From an uncultured bacterium (GTDB lineage Bacteria; Bacteroidota; Ignavibacteria; Kapaibacteriales; UBA4661), in the NCBI GenBank assembly GCA_937899715.1, contig CALCNX010000134.1, positions 1 to 31,314 on the forward strand: DNA of 31,314 bases, read 5' to 3'. The notes beneath the pieces were generated by a model. It made no database searches. It was not told where the DNA came from and saw only the letters and a program-made list of their open reading frames with translations. Numbering within the stretch: position 1 is the stretch's first letter; every line of letters begins with the position of its first letter. A program made the translations under genes and the position numbers. Of the stretch, positions 1 through 6,962 are shown piece by piece.

Positions 1-22
1 GGGGGGGGGGGGGGGGGGGGGG
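1..22. other. Homopolymer G run at the window edge (likely artefact)
   Basis: Twenty-two consecutive G residues open the window and nothing comparable occurs elsewhere in it. A run of this kind at a sequence end is typical of an assembly or two-colour sequencing artefact rather than genomic DNA. The adjoining reading frame on the minus strand becomes a run of prolines through it, which is also unnatural. Confidence 0.7.
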
Positions 23-125
23 CAGAACTCGTATCAGCAAGGCGTTCAAGGAGCATTTCATCCACATACCTATACATGAGCCTCGCCGTGAGTCGGTCAA
101 TGAACTTCGCTTCGGTCAGCATCAT
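23..125 (-). CDS. Possible truncated protein N-terminus (edge of window)
   Basis: On the minus strand an open frame starts with two consecutive ATG codons (125 and 122) and runs without a stop into the poly-G edge. It gives about 34 residues beginning MMLTEAKFIDRLTARLMYRY. The composition (mixed charged and aliphatic residues, helical pattern) is protein-like, but the piece is too short to assign to a family. No Shine-Dalgarno precedes it. The minus-strand promoter at 441-473 points towards it, with the hairpin repeat at 185-322 in between. It may be a real gene start cut by the contig end, or chance. Confidence 0.3.
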
Positions 126-184
126 AAGAGAGAACAAAAATATGGTTGAACAAAAAGTATAACTGAAGTTCCGCTTTTGCTAAA

Positions 185-322
185 AATTCCCCTCTTTGGA
201 ACAAAGAGGGGTGTCCGAGCGGCAGCGAGGACGGGGTGTTACTTTGGGCATTGTTGCCGAACTACCCCGTCAGTCCTCGCTTCGCTCCGACTGACACCCC
301 TTCACACAGTGAAGGGGAATTT
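185..322 (-). repeat. Multi-hairpin dispersed repeat, copy 1
   Basis: This roughly 135-bp element recurs in opposite orientation at 4600-4735. It is bounded by two perfect hairpins: a 10-bp stem CCCCTCTTTG/CAAAGAGGGG (189-198 with 202-211) and a 9-bp stem CCCCTTCAC/GTGAAGGGG (297-305 with 309-317). Read on the minus strand, the interior has a further inverted repeat, GTCAGTC...GACTGAC, around a GGAGCGAAGCGA loop. The conserved non-coding interior plus terminal hairpins suggests a non-autonomous palindromic element of the REP/MITE kind. No transposase is attached. Confidence 0.8.
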
Positions 323-440
323 CAGAAAACATAGCGTCAGAGTATAATTGTAACAAAAACGGGCTGCAAACCAAGACCACAGAGAGAGGACTTGCACCCG
401 ACACGATTAAAAAAACAACTGCACATTTTTTTAGAACGCA

Positions 441-473
441 CAAAAGTACGGAAAAAGAGCCATACCGTGCAAA
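441..473 (-). promoter_or_regulatory. Bacteroidota-type promoter, minus strand
   Basis: Read on the minus strand, TTTG (from CAAA at 470-473) is followed by 21 bases and then TACTTTTG (from 441-448). This fits the TTTG-N19-21-TAnnTTTG consensus known for the Bacteroidota primary sigma factor. Transcription would run leftwards through the hairpin repeat towards the truncated frame at 125. No obvious gene starts close by. It might once have driven a transposase, since repeats resembling an insertion-sequence end lie immediately upstream. Confidence 0.4.
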
Positions 474-477
474 TCCG

Positions 478-548
478 ATGACCGGGACCCCCATTCTAAT
501 GACCGAGAGGGTAAAAGCAATGACCGGGACCCCCATTCTAATGACCGA
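478..548. repeat. 29-bp direct repeat, two copies with 42-bp period
   Basis: Two identical 29-bp copies (478-506 and 520-548) contain GACCGGGACCCCCATTC and end in ATGACCG, separated by 13 bp. On the minus strand they read as GGTCAT boxes around GGGGGTCCC. Closely spaced GGTCA-type repeats are typical of transposase-binding arrays at the ends of IS21-like elements. That comparison is from memory of the family and is an inference. Only two copies exist, so this is not a CRISPR. Confidence 0.75.
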
Positions 549-549
549 C

Positions 550-618
550 AGCTATTGCACAGAAGAAATATTTTGTTATGAGATGTGGCAATAAAAATAT
601 ATAGCTATTGCATAGAAG
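550..618. repeat. 16-bp direct repeat pair next to the 29-bp repeats
   Basis: AGCTATTGCACAGAAG at 550-565 recurs as AGCTATTGCATAGAAG at 603-618, with one mismatch and a 53-bp period. The first copy abuts the 29-bp repeat array, so the two repeat sets may belong to the same former mobile-element end. Confidence 0.6.
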
Positions 619-651
619 GGAAAAATTGTTAGAGAAACAAAGAAAGAGCAT

Positions 652-692
652 AAAAAGCCCGCTTGCAACCGTAGTTGCGAAGCGGGCTTTTT
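652..692. terminator. Bidirectional intrinsic terminator
   Basis: AAAAAGCCCGC (652-662) pairs perfectly with GCGGGCTTTTT (682-692). An inner GCAAC/GTTGC stem around a CGTA loop makes a long GC-rich hairpin. It has a T-run after the stem on both strands. It lies 31 bp past the stop codon of the minus-strand binding-protein gene (stop at 723) and most likely ends that transcript. Confidence 0.8.
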
Positions 693-722
693 ACAGTGGT
701 TGCTGTCATAGTATTCTTTATC

Positions 723-2054
723 TCACGGAAACGCCACTGTTCCGACTTCGATGAACTTTCCGCCCGTAATACGCCAGACCATGTAGTTCCCGTGCGAAAC
801 ATCACCCTTGGCATCGAAGTCCACCGGACCGCTTGCACCCTCGTAGTTGATTGCCTTGCCTTGTTTCAAGAGCGCTGCGGCTTTAGCAAATTCACCCACA
901 TTAATGACCACCGCTCCCTTGCTTGCGCGGGAGATAGCGGGCATCTGTTTTACAATATCGGCGGGCTTCGTAGAACCTGCTTTGAGCATTGCCAGAGCAA
1001 CAGTGTAAATGGCATCATAGCTGGTGGCGGCATACGAGTTGGTTGATTCCGCCTCAAGCATATTTGTTAAAGTGCTGTTGGCAAGGTCGGATATCTCCGC
1101 ACCGCGCTGAGTGTACTCTTTGAACTTTCTAGAAAATGTGTTGTAGTTGGCGTATTTTGCGGGATGCACGAAAGAAAGCCCTTCCATGCCCTCCACGACT
1201 GACGGCTCGGCGGCAACAAGAAAGTCGTTGTTGTAATTGCCATCACAGCCAAAGAGAAACGGCTTGTAAGCGGCACTAAAATACCCTTTCGAGTCGGTGA
1301 GAATCTTGCCACCGTCGTCGTTGTAGCTGATGACGTAGATTGCCGATGGCTTACGGGCATAGAGAGAGTCCAACTGCGTTTTGAAGTTGAAGTTTTCGTA
1401 GAAATTGATATCGGGATAAGAAAGAGAAGCAACAACTTTGCCACCGGTTTTCTGAAATGCTTTTGTAAAAGCCGATGCCAGCGACGTTCCGTAAGTATTA
1501 TTGATGGCGATAACTCCCACAGTCTTATGCTTCTTCTTGAACAAAATATCTGCTGCGGCATTTGCCTGAAAAATATCCGACGGAATCGTGCGCCAGACCA
1601 AGTTGTTATCAGGAAATTCACTAATTCGTGGTGAAGTGGATGCTGCCGTTATCACCATTATCCCCTTGGAGATGGCTATTTGTGCTGCTCTGAACGTATT
1701 GGCTGAACCACCCCCCGATAAAATACAGACAGCGCCTCCTATAATGAGATCATAAATCGTCTTGTCCATATTGGCAGCATCTTTGTTCTGACCATAGTGG
1801 ACGCGCAGAACAAGAGTCTTCCCGCCGATACCACCCGCTGCATTAATTTCTTCAACAGCCATACGCATACTACGCACTGTGGTTGCACCCGTTGGGGTAG
1901 TTGCGCCCATCGAAACGCCGATGATAATACTATCTTTGGGGGTGTTTTGTGGAGAGGGTTGATTCGCTGTCGAAATGTAGGGGTGCAGACAGTACGTGAG
2001 AGTAATTATCCCCATGAGAGAACGGAGTAGCCATGAGTGTTGCATAACACACAT
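723..2054 (-). CDS. ABC transporter periplasmic substrate-binding protein, branched-chain amino acid/amide type
   Basis: This 443-residue protein binds a small solute, typically branched-chain amino acids, amides or urea, in the periplasm and delivers it to an ABC permease. Residues 1-30 form a Sec signal region (hydrophobic LLRSLMGIITLTYCLHPYIS). The Cys there has a poor lipobox, so a soluble rather than lipid-anchored form is likelier. The mature part opens with IIIGVSMGATTPTG and contains AVEEINAAGGIGG, typical of the Peripla_BP_6 (LivJ/LivK) fold. The C-terminus carries the family's GASGPVDFDAKGDV...YMVWRITGGKF segment. A second start 9 bases downstream is possible. No LivHMGF genes are adjacent; the next gene upstream is an ABC ATPase of another class. 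The ligand cannot be told from sequence. It ends at a strong terminator. Confidence 0.88.
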   Translation of the reverse strand: MCVMQHSWLLRSLMGIITLTYCLHPYISTANQPSPQNTPKDSIIIGVSMGATTPTGATTVRSMRMAVEEINAAGGIGGKTLVLRVHYGQNKDAANMDKTIYDLIIGGAVCILSGGGSANTFRAAQIAISKGIMVITAASTSPRISEFPDNNLVWRTIPSDIFQANAAADILFKKKHKTVGVIAINNTYGTSLASAFTKAFQKTGGKVVASLSYPDINFYENFNFKTQLDSLYARKPSAIYVISYNDDGGKILTDSKGYFSAAYKPFLFGCDGNYNNDFLVAAEPSVVEGMEGLSFVHPAKYANYNTFSRKFKEYTQRGAEISDLANSTLTNMLEAESTNSYAATSYDAIYTVALAMLKAGSTKPADIVKQMPAISRASKGAVVINVGEFAKAAALLKQGKAINYEGASGPVDFDAKGDVSHGNYMVWRITGGKFIEVGTVAFP

Positions 2055-2362
2055 AAAAAATGTGAAACAAAATACTGCTTGTATTCAAGCTGCTTGGTGA
2101 TAGCCTGTTTCGTTGTCGAATGAATGCGCAGAACACAATCAAATCCTCACCCTTTGCGATACACAGCCCACCGAACCTGATTGTGGTGTTCGCAATGTCC
2201 GTAGTCGGGATGTAAAGAATTATATTCCCCCGCATAAGTACATCGCAAAATTTCTTTCTTTATAGCACAATACCGAATGCCTCGCTCGGGTATGTACTAC
2301 GGAAGATTAAGCCTGAAGCTAGTTCAAAACTTTGTTGTGTACTCAAGATTTCCCAAACAATT
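2055..2362. other. Intergenic region upstream of the binding-protein gene
   Basis: These 308 bases separate two minus-strand genes. I see no supported gene; a minus-strand frame overlapping it (to 2235) has no family-like sequence. A small perfect hairpin, GCTTG-TATT-CAAGC (2077-2090), lies 22 bp upstream of the binding-protein start and could be an operator or an mRNA leader hairpin. No clean TAnnTTTG promoter was found. Confidence 0.4.
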
Positions 2363-3298
2363 TTATGCCGCTACTGTTGCCGGAGGTGCAATAAAGCCTT
2401 CCGGTACGTTACCCTTGCCGACAATATCAATAAAAATACTCAAAAGCGATGGTTGAACGCGCTCAATCTTAGTGAGTGAGAGTTTTGCGATAAGTTGCGG
2501 TGCAATGTCGTTGAGCGTTACCGATGGCTTCAAATCTATTTCGGCGTAGTTAGAGAAAATCTCTGCTTTTTGAACGCCTTCCAGCCCTGCGATAAACTGC
2601 CCGTCACCCTCGAACTCCGCACGAAGCGTATTGGAGCCAAAGCGCTGTTTGACGTTTTCTACGGTGCCTTGCACAACGGCTTGCCCTTTGTTGTAAAGGA
2701 TAATTTCATCGCAGATTTTTTCGGCAGATTCAAGCTGGTGCGTACAAAAAATGATAGCTTTCCCACGATTGCGCAAGTCCATCACTACGTCTTTGAATTT
2801 GAGTTGATTCACGGGGTCTAAGCCGGAAAACGGCTCGTCCAAGATCAGCAAATCTGGGTCGTGCAGCGCAGCGGCAATAAACTGCACTTTTTGTTGATTC
2901 CCCTTCGAGAGTTCTTCAATTTTTCGCTTTTCCATACCTTGCAGTTCAAACCGCGCAAGCCAGTCGGCAACACGTGCCTTTGCTGTGCTGGAAGAACCTT
3001 TCAACGAAGCAAAATATGCTAATGTGTCGCCGATGGTACTTTTTTTGTATAAGCCACGCTCTTCGGGCAAATAACCGATGGCATTTTTGGTGTGTTCGCC
3101 CACATGATCGCCGCGAAAGGTGATGATTCCTGAGTCCGGCTTCAGAATGTTCAATATCATGCGAATAGTCGTGGTCTTGCCCGCGCCGTTGGGTCCCAAA
3201 ATACCCAAGACCATTCCGGGTTTGACCTCAAACGAAATTCCGTCAACAGCTTTTAAGCCGCCTTTGTAGGTTTTATGGATATTTTCAACAATCAGCAT
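2363..3298 (-). CDS. ABC transporter ATP-binding protein (NatA/DUF4162 type)
   Basis: This 311-residue ATPase would power an ABC-2-type exporter. It has Walker A GPNGAGKT (35-42), a Q-loop region YLPEERG with Glu where Gln is usual, the signature LSKGNQQK (130-137), Walker B LLILDEP (150-156) and the H-loop His187. The LPEERGLYKK segment and about 90 extra residues after the nucleotide-binding domain match the subfamily with a C-terminal DUF4162 domain, whose members pair with NatB-like sodium or drug export permeases. No permease is adjacent in this window; an ABC-2 permease at 18193-18975 is 15 kb away and belongs to a different permease class. The start codon lies in a 245-bp divergent intergenic region shared with the SixA-like gene. 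Confidence 0.9.
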   Translation of the reverse strand: MLIVENIHKTYKGGLKAVDGISFEVKPGMVLGILGPNGAGKTTTIRMILNILKPDSGIITFRGDHVGEHTKNAIGYLPEERGLYKKSTIGDTLAYFASLKGSSSTAKARVADWLARFELQGMEKRKIEELSKGNQQKVQFIAAALHDPDLLILDEPFSGLDPVNQLKFKDVVMDLRNRGKAIIFCTHQLESAEKICDEIILYNKGQAVVQGTVENVKQRFGSNTLRAEFEGDGQFIAGLEGVQKAEIFSNYAEIDLKPSVTLNDIAPQLIAKLSLTKIERVQPSLLSIFIDIVGKGNVPEGFIAPPATVAA

Positions 3299-3543
3299 AC
3301 AATGGTAAGGAAAAAAGATGAAGAAAGCGGATGAACTATGCGAAAATAATTGCTGGAATTGTGTATTTTGAGTGTCGCCTGTCGGAAGCGTTCACAAACA
3401 AGGCAATTTGTTCTCACAAATCCTGTATAACCTTGTTTTTGCACCGTATTGAAGGGGCTTGTTTTTCCGGCAGACTAAATTCCGACGCAAGATAATCACC
3501 TTTGCGCTAATTTTTGCATATAATCCTCAACAATTTTCGGAAT

Positions 3544-4032
3544 ATGAACACTATCTATCTTGTCCGCCACGGTATTGCTGAAGATGCCCAACTCCTCCGC
3601 CCTGATTCTGAGCGAGCGTTGACTGAAGTAGGACGTGAAAAAATGCACCGTATTGGTGCGCGCCTTCAGCAAATGGGCATCAAACCGCACCTTGTCATTT
3701 CCAGTCCCTACAAACGCGCCGTCGAAACAGCAGATATTCTTGTGGAAGAACTTGGCTACAAAGGCGAGCGTTTCCAAGATAACCGCATAACGCCGAGTGG
3801 TCGCTATGAGGCATTCTCTGCGCTCTTTCAAGAACATAAAAGTTTCCGGGAAATTATGATTGTTACGCACGATCCGTGCGTAAGTTTCCTTGTCGGGGCA
3901 CTTTGCAATGGAAATAATTTCAACATTGATTTCAAAAAAGGTGCTGTTGCCTGCATCGGTATTGGTCGCCAAAGTCCGCCTGCGGGAACGCTGCTCTGGT
4001 ACGCTACGCCACGTCTGCTCTTAGGTGAATGA
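3544..4032 (+). CDS. sixA: SixA-like phosphohistidine phosphatase (histidine phosphatase superfamily)
   Basis: This 162-residue protein carries the RHG motif near its N-terminus (YLVRHG, catalytic His9), the second Arg in SSPYKRAVETA (Arg58) and the second His in MIVTHDP (His109). That is the arrangement of small SixA-type phosphatases, which remove phosphate from phosphohistidine on phosphotransfer proteins. Length matches SixA (about 160 residues). I placed the start at the ATG giving MNTIYLVRHG, because the upstream 10 in-frame residues are not family-like. It heads a plus-strand series (phosphatase, fRMsr, FtsX-like, PdxH) with moderate gaps. The substrate is inferred only from the family; other small histidine phosphatases are possible. 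Confidence 0.85.
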   Translation: MNTIYLVRHGIAEDAQLLRPDSERALTEVGREKMHRIGARLQQMGIKPHLVISSPYKRAVETADILVEELGYKGERFQDNRITPSGRYEAFSALFQEHKSFREIMIVTHDPCVSFLVGALCNGNNFNIDFKKGAVACIGIGRQSPPAGTLLWYATPRLLLGE

Positions 4033-4085
4033 TTGTCAACTAACTGCGTCTAACCACTCAAAAACTCACCATTTCATCAAGAATC

Positions 4086-4580
4086 ATGTTCCAATTAGAC
4101 GAATCCCTTCAAACACTTGATAAAACCACATTCTACAAAGAACTTTTGCAACAGACTGGCGGCTTGCTGCATGGCGAGCGCGATGCCACGGCAAATATGG
4201 CAAATGTGGCTTCATTGCTTTTTCATTCAATGCGTGATATAAATTGGTCGGGTTTTTATCTTTGGAAAAATGGTGAGTTGGTCTTAGGACCATTCCACGG
4301 CAAGCCTGCTTGTGTGCGTATCGCTATGGGTAGAGGTGTGTGCGGCACGGCTGCGGAGACACGCCAAACGCAAGTTGTCGCTGATGTGCACGCTTTTCCC
4401 GGACATATTGCCTGTGATGCGGCTTCGCGCTCGGAAATCGTCGTCCCGCTTGTGAAAAATGGACATCTTGTAGGAGTGCTGGACATTGACAGCCCCATTG
4501 TGAACCGTTTCGACAATGACGACAAGCAAGAATTAGAGCGGCTTGCAGCGTTTTTACTGGATGCTTCGGATATTACCTAA
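4086..4580 (+). CDS. msrC: Free methionine-(R)-sulfoxide reductase, GAF domain
   Basis: This 164-residue cytosolic GAF-domain enzyme reduces free L-methionine-R-sulfoxide to methionine, repairing oxidative damage with thioredoxin as electron source. The fRMsr hallmark block is intact: LGPFHGKPACVRI, GRGVCGTAAET and DVHAFPGHIACDAASRSEIV. The three conserved cysteines fall at 76, 86 and 110, and the C-terminal GVLDIDSP segment is present. Length equals that of characterised family members. The gene is 53 bp after the SixA-like gene on the same strand and is followed by two repeat elements. No unusual features. Confidence 0.95.
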   Translation: MFQLDESLQTLDKTTFYKELLQQTGGLLHGERDATANMANVASLLFHSMRDINWSGFYLWKNGELVLGPFHGKPACVRIAMGRGVCGTAAETRQTQVVADVHAFPGHIACDAASRSEIVVPLVKNGHLVGVLDIDSPIVNRFDNDDKQELERLAAFLLDASDIT

Positions 4581-4599
4581 CTGAATTTATGCTTTCTGG

Positions 4600-4735
4600 A
4601 ATTTCCCTTTATGTATGAAGGGTGTCAGCCGGAGCGAAGCGAAGACTGACGGGGTAGTCCGGCAGCAATACACGAAGCAACACCCCATCCTCGCTGCCGC
4701 TTGGACACCCCTCTTTGTTCCAAAGAGGGGAATTG
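4600..4735 (+). repeat. Multi-hairpin dispersed repeat, copy 2 (inverted relative to copy 1)
   Basis: This copy matches the reverse complement of 185-322 over its whole length with scattered substitutions. The distal hairpin CCCCTCTTTG/CAAAGAGGGG (4708-4717 with 4721-4730) is fully conserved apart from its loop. The proximal hairpin has decayed to CCCTT/AAGGG (4605-4609 with 4618-4622). The inner GGAGCGAAGCGA block is identical. It lies 19 bp past the fRMsr stop codon, so it may also serve as that gene's 3' end. Confidence 0.8.
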
Positions 4736-4797
4736 CTTGGCAAAGTGTAACTTCACTTCTTAAAAATGACGAAAAATAAGTTGTCAAATGCTCTTTT

Positions 4798-4870
4798 GTA
4801 GCACAGACATTCTTGTCTGTGCGCCCCAATGCTTGACAGACAAAGACACAGACGCGAATGCCTGTGCTAC
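4798..4870. repeat. Palindromic GTAGCACAG repeat
   Basis: The arms GTAGCACAGACATTC (4798-4812) and GAATGCCTGTGCTAC (4856-4870) are inverted repeats with one mismatch. The left arm also forms its own CAGACA-TTCT-TGTCTG hairpin (4804-4819). This resembles paired REP sequences (BIME-like). No REP-associated transposase is visible here. It is unrelated in sequence to the neighbouring multi-hairpin repeat. Confidence 0.7.
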
Positions 4871-4932
4871 GGGGAAGATTGGGCACTTGTACCTTGAATT
4901 CATGCCTCAAAATCTTGCTTATTTGCACCATT

Positions 4933-5763
4933 ATGCCCCGTACAACCATCGTTCAAACTTTTTCCCCGCGTGGCGCGATTGCTCGCGTTGCCGCCGCCGC
5001 TTGTACCGCATCGCTGCTTGTCGCGCTCGTGATACTTGTTTTCGTAGGCGTTCAGCGCGACCTTGAAGCTCTCTCCAAACAAATTGTACTGACGGTGTTT
5101 ATGGAATCCGGCACAAGTGTAAAAGACCTTGCCACTGCCACGAGTGACCTCAAAACAATCGTCGGTGTTGATTCTATTCGTGTACAATCAGCAACAGAAA
5201 TCAAAGAAACATTTGTGAGCCGCTATGCCACCAATATCACATCGGTCTTGCCCGACAATGCTTTCCCGACAGCGCTTATTGTGAGCCTCCGTGAAGATTA
5301 CCGCACCAAAGAGCGTATAGATTCAGTCGTTACGCAAGCATTGGGTATGCAAAGTGTTGACAATGTGAGTTATCGCACCGCATTTGTGGAAGCAGTGGAA
5401 GCACGGCAGCGTCAGGAAACCGTCGCAATGTGGGTAAGCGCCGTGATATGCTCACTGGTGGTGGCTGTTCTGCTTTGGCAAGCGCTTTATGGTTTGCCTC
5501 TGCGCTTGCAGGAGAGTGCTGGCGCAGTCTTGGCGGGTGTGCTTGTAGCATTGGTGATTGGTCTTGCTATTTTTGCGAACAGCAAAAGCTATTCTTCGTG
5601 GCTTTCGTCGGCAGGGTGGGCATTTTTTATCAAGACTCAGTTGCTTGGAAGCGTTTCTGTATGCGCTTTTGCGACTATTGTGTTGGCTGTGAACACTGTG
5701 CAAAACGCCAGACATCACGGCGATGAAGCCACGAAAGCAGCCCCTACACCAAGTGACGAGTAA
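4933..5763 (+). CDS. ftsX: FtsX-like cell-division permease protein
   Basis: FtsX is the four-helix partner of the FtsE ATPase and activates septal peptidoglycan hydrolases from the inner membrane. This 276-residue protein has one N-terminal helix (about 18-40), an external domain (about 41-160) and three more helices (about 165-186, 197-215, 235-254), the FtsX topology. The external domain reads IVLTVFMESGTSVKDLATATSDLKTIVGVDSI, then LPDNAFPTALIVSL, matching the FtsX extracellular domain pattern. I start at the ATG at 4933 (MPRTTIVQTF). The frame stays open back to 4858, but those 25 residues lie in the palindromic repeat and are not FtsX-like. No ftsE is adjacent. The C-terminal permease part is short and divergent, so a non-division FtsX relative is possible. 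Confidence 0.7.
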   Translation: MPRTTIVQTFSPRGAIARVAAAACTASLLVALVILVFVGVQRDLEALSKQIVLTVFMESGTSVKDLATATSDLKTIVGVDSIRVQSATEIKETFVSRYATNITSVLPDNAFPTALIVSLREDYRTKERIDSVVTQALGMQSVDNVSYRTAFVEAVEARQRQETVAMWVSAVICSLVVAVLLWQALYGLPLRLQESAGAVLAGVLVALVIGLAIFANSKSYSSWLSSAGWAFFIKTQLLGSVSVCAFATIVLAVNTVQNARHHGDEATKAAPTPSDE

Positions 5764-5820
5764 ACATACTGTGTGCTGACCGACTTAATTTTATCATTTG
5801 CACCCTTCATCCTTCCTTCC

Positions 5821-6465
5821 ATGAACCGAGACGACATAGCAGGAATGCGCCGCAGCTACTCGCTGGCAGGCTTTTCCGAGCGCGATGCCCACGCAAGTCC
5901 CTTTGTACAATTCCGCCTTTGGTTCGAGGAAGCGAAAGCGGCGCAAATCCTTGAGCCAAACGCAATGACGCTGGCAACCGTGAGTCCTTCGGGTACGCCG
6001 GAAGCCCGTATCGTGCTGCTCAAGGATGTGGACGAGCGTGGCTTTGTGTTTTACACCAACTATGAAAGTGCCAAGGCAGAATCTATTGCCGCCAACCCTC
6101 GTGTGTCCTTGCTTTTCTTTTGGGGAGAGTTAGAGCGGCAAGTGCGCATCATCGGCAGCATTGAAAAAGTTTCGCGCGAGGAGTCCGATGCTTATTTTCA
6201 AATGCGTCCCCGTGAAAGCCGTATAGGTGCTTGGGCTTCCAAGCAAAGCAGCATTATCGAAAGCCGCGAGGCACTGGAGAAACGGTTTGCTCAGTTGACT
6301 GAGGAATTTGAAGGGAAGGATATACCACTCCCGCCATTTTGGGGCGGCTATCGTATTGTGGCAGAGTCGTTGGAGTTTTGGCAAGGACGTGTCGGGAGGC
6401 TGCACGACCGTGTACTTTATCAGCGCACAGAAGAGGGCTGGAAGATTGCGCGACTTTCACCGTAA
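5821..6465 (+). CDS. pdxH: Pyridoxamine/pyridoxine 5'-phosphate oxidase
   Basis: PdxH is an FMN enzyme that oxidises pyridoxamine or pyridoxine 5'-phosphate to the cofactor pyridoxal 5'-phosphate. The 214-residue product has the family length and the expected order: MRRSYSLAGFSERDAHASPFVQF at the N-terminus, PEARIVLLKDVDERGFVFYTNYESAKA (FMN and substrate contacts), QVRIIGSIEKVSREESDAYFQMRP, RIGAWASKQSS, and the C-terminal EFWQGRVGRLHDRVLY...WKIARLSP. The start is the ATG at 5821 rather than an upstream in-frame GTG at 5773, because homology begins at MNRDDIAGMRR. It follows the FtsX-like gene by 57 bp and is followed by an unknown gene 34 bp on. Confidence 0.96.
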   Translation: MNRDDIAGMRRSYSLAGFSERDAHASPFVQFRLWFEEAKAAQILEPNAMTLATVSPSGTPEARIVLLKDVDERGFVFYTNYESAKAESIAANPRVSLLFFWGELERQVRIIGSIEKVSREESDAYFQMRPRESRIGAWASKQSSIIESREALEKRFAQLTEEFEGKDIPLPPFWGGYRIVAESLEFWQGRVGRLHDRVLYQRTEEGWKIARLSP

Positions 6466-6499
6466 CGTTTTTAAGCTCACCCCCCAAAAAAAAGAACAG

Positions 6500-6946
6500 A
6501 TGAATACCGAACGCGACGCGGCTCTTCTCGCTCTACGCCCCACCACGACTGCTATTGAGCAAGCAGTCAATGCTCTTGCTACCGCCGAAAGCAGTACAGA
6601 AGTGCCCACCACGCTAGAATACTTTCTTCATTCGACTTTGCGTTCAATTCTGAAATTGCAGCACAATACACTAGTACGCTTAGTTGCGTTGCATACCTCC
6701 CCGCATCGTTCCTCGTTTTTGCAGCTTTCGGCACAGCATCAGTGCGATTTTCTCACAACAGCACTCAAAAAAGATGTGAGTCTGCGGATGCTGGTGATAG
6801 GCGCTATCGTCGGACACTTCACGGAAGAAGAATTAGAGCGCTATTCAGCAAATGCGGAAGACAAAGCGGAAATTCACAAACGCATTATTGAACTTGCCTC
6901 GCGTCGTGTCTGCGATGCACGCGAAGACATTGTGAAAATGCTGTAA
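6500..6946 (+). CDS. Hypothetical protein, small and all-helical
   Basis: I do not recognise this 148-residue protein. It starts at ATG 6500; the open frame extends further upstream, but that part overlaps pdxH out of frame and is not credible. A weak GAACAG lies just before the start. It has no signal peptide or membrane segment and reads as amphipathic helices, with heptad-like stretches such as TALKKDVSLRMLVIGAIVGHF and a charged C-terminal helix EIHKRIIELASRRVCDAREDIVKML. It is the last gene of the plus-strand series and converges with the VOC gene, their stops only 16 bp apart. Coding is supported by its clean frame and protein-like composition. Confidence 0.7.
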   Translation: MNTERDAALLALRPTTTAIEQAVNALATAESSTEVPTTLEYFLHSTLRSILKLQHNTLVRLVALHTSPHRSSFLQLSAQHQCDFLTTALKKDVSLRMLVIGAIVGHFTEEELERYSANAEDKAEIHKRIIELASRRVCDAREDIVKML

Positions 6947-6962
6947 CCGTGAGCGTTGGACA

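Larger units (their letters stand above)
126..722. other. Intergenic region with repeats, promoter and terminator, no supported gene
   Basis: I see no convincing coding sequence in these 597 bases. The one longer minus-strand frame (270-536) runs through the repeat elements and has a low-complexity translation. The region holds a multi-hairpin repeat (185-322), a Bacteroidota-type promoter on the minus strand (441-473), two pairs of direct repeats (478-548 and 550-618) and an intrinsic terminator (652-692). It looks like a zone where mobile DNA has landed and decayed. Confidence 0.6.
4581..4932. other. Repeat-filled intergenic region
   Basis: These 352 bases between the fRMsr and FtsX-like genes contain no supported gene. 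They hold copy 2 of the multi-hairpin repeat (4600-4735) and a second, unrelated palindromic repeat (4798-4870). Short frames on either strand run through the repeats and read as repeat-derived peptides such as GCQPERSED. Confidence 0.7.

Noticed and set aside
270..536. 88-residue minus-strand frame
   Set aside because: It runs through the hairpin repeat and the 29-bp repeats; the translation shows repeated peptide segments (MGVPVIAF/MGVPVIGF) and no family character.
478..618. CRISPR-like direct repeats
   Set aside because: There are only two copies of each unit, with different unit lengths and unequal periods, and no cas genes. They fit an insertion-sequence end better.
6308..6499. 64-residue upstream extension of the unknown gene at 6500
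   Set aside because: It overlaps the conserved C-terminus of PdxH in another frame; the start at 6500 leaves a normal 34-bp gap.
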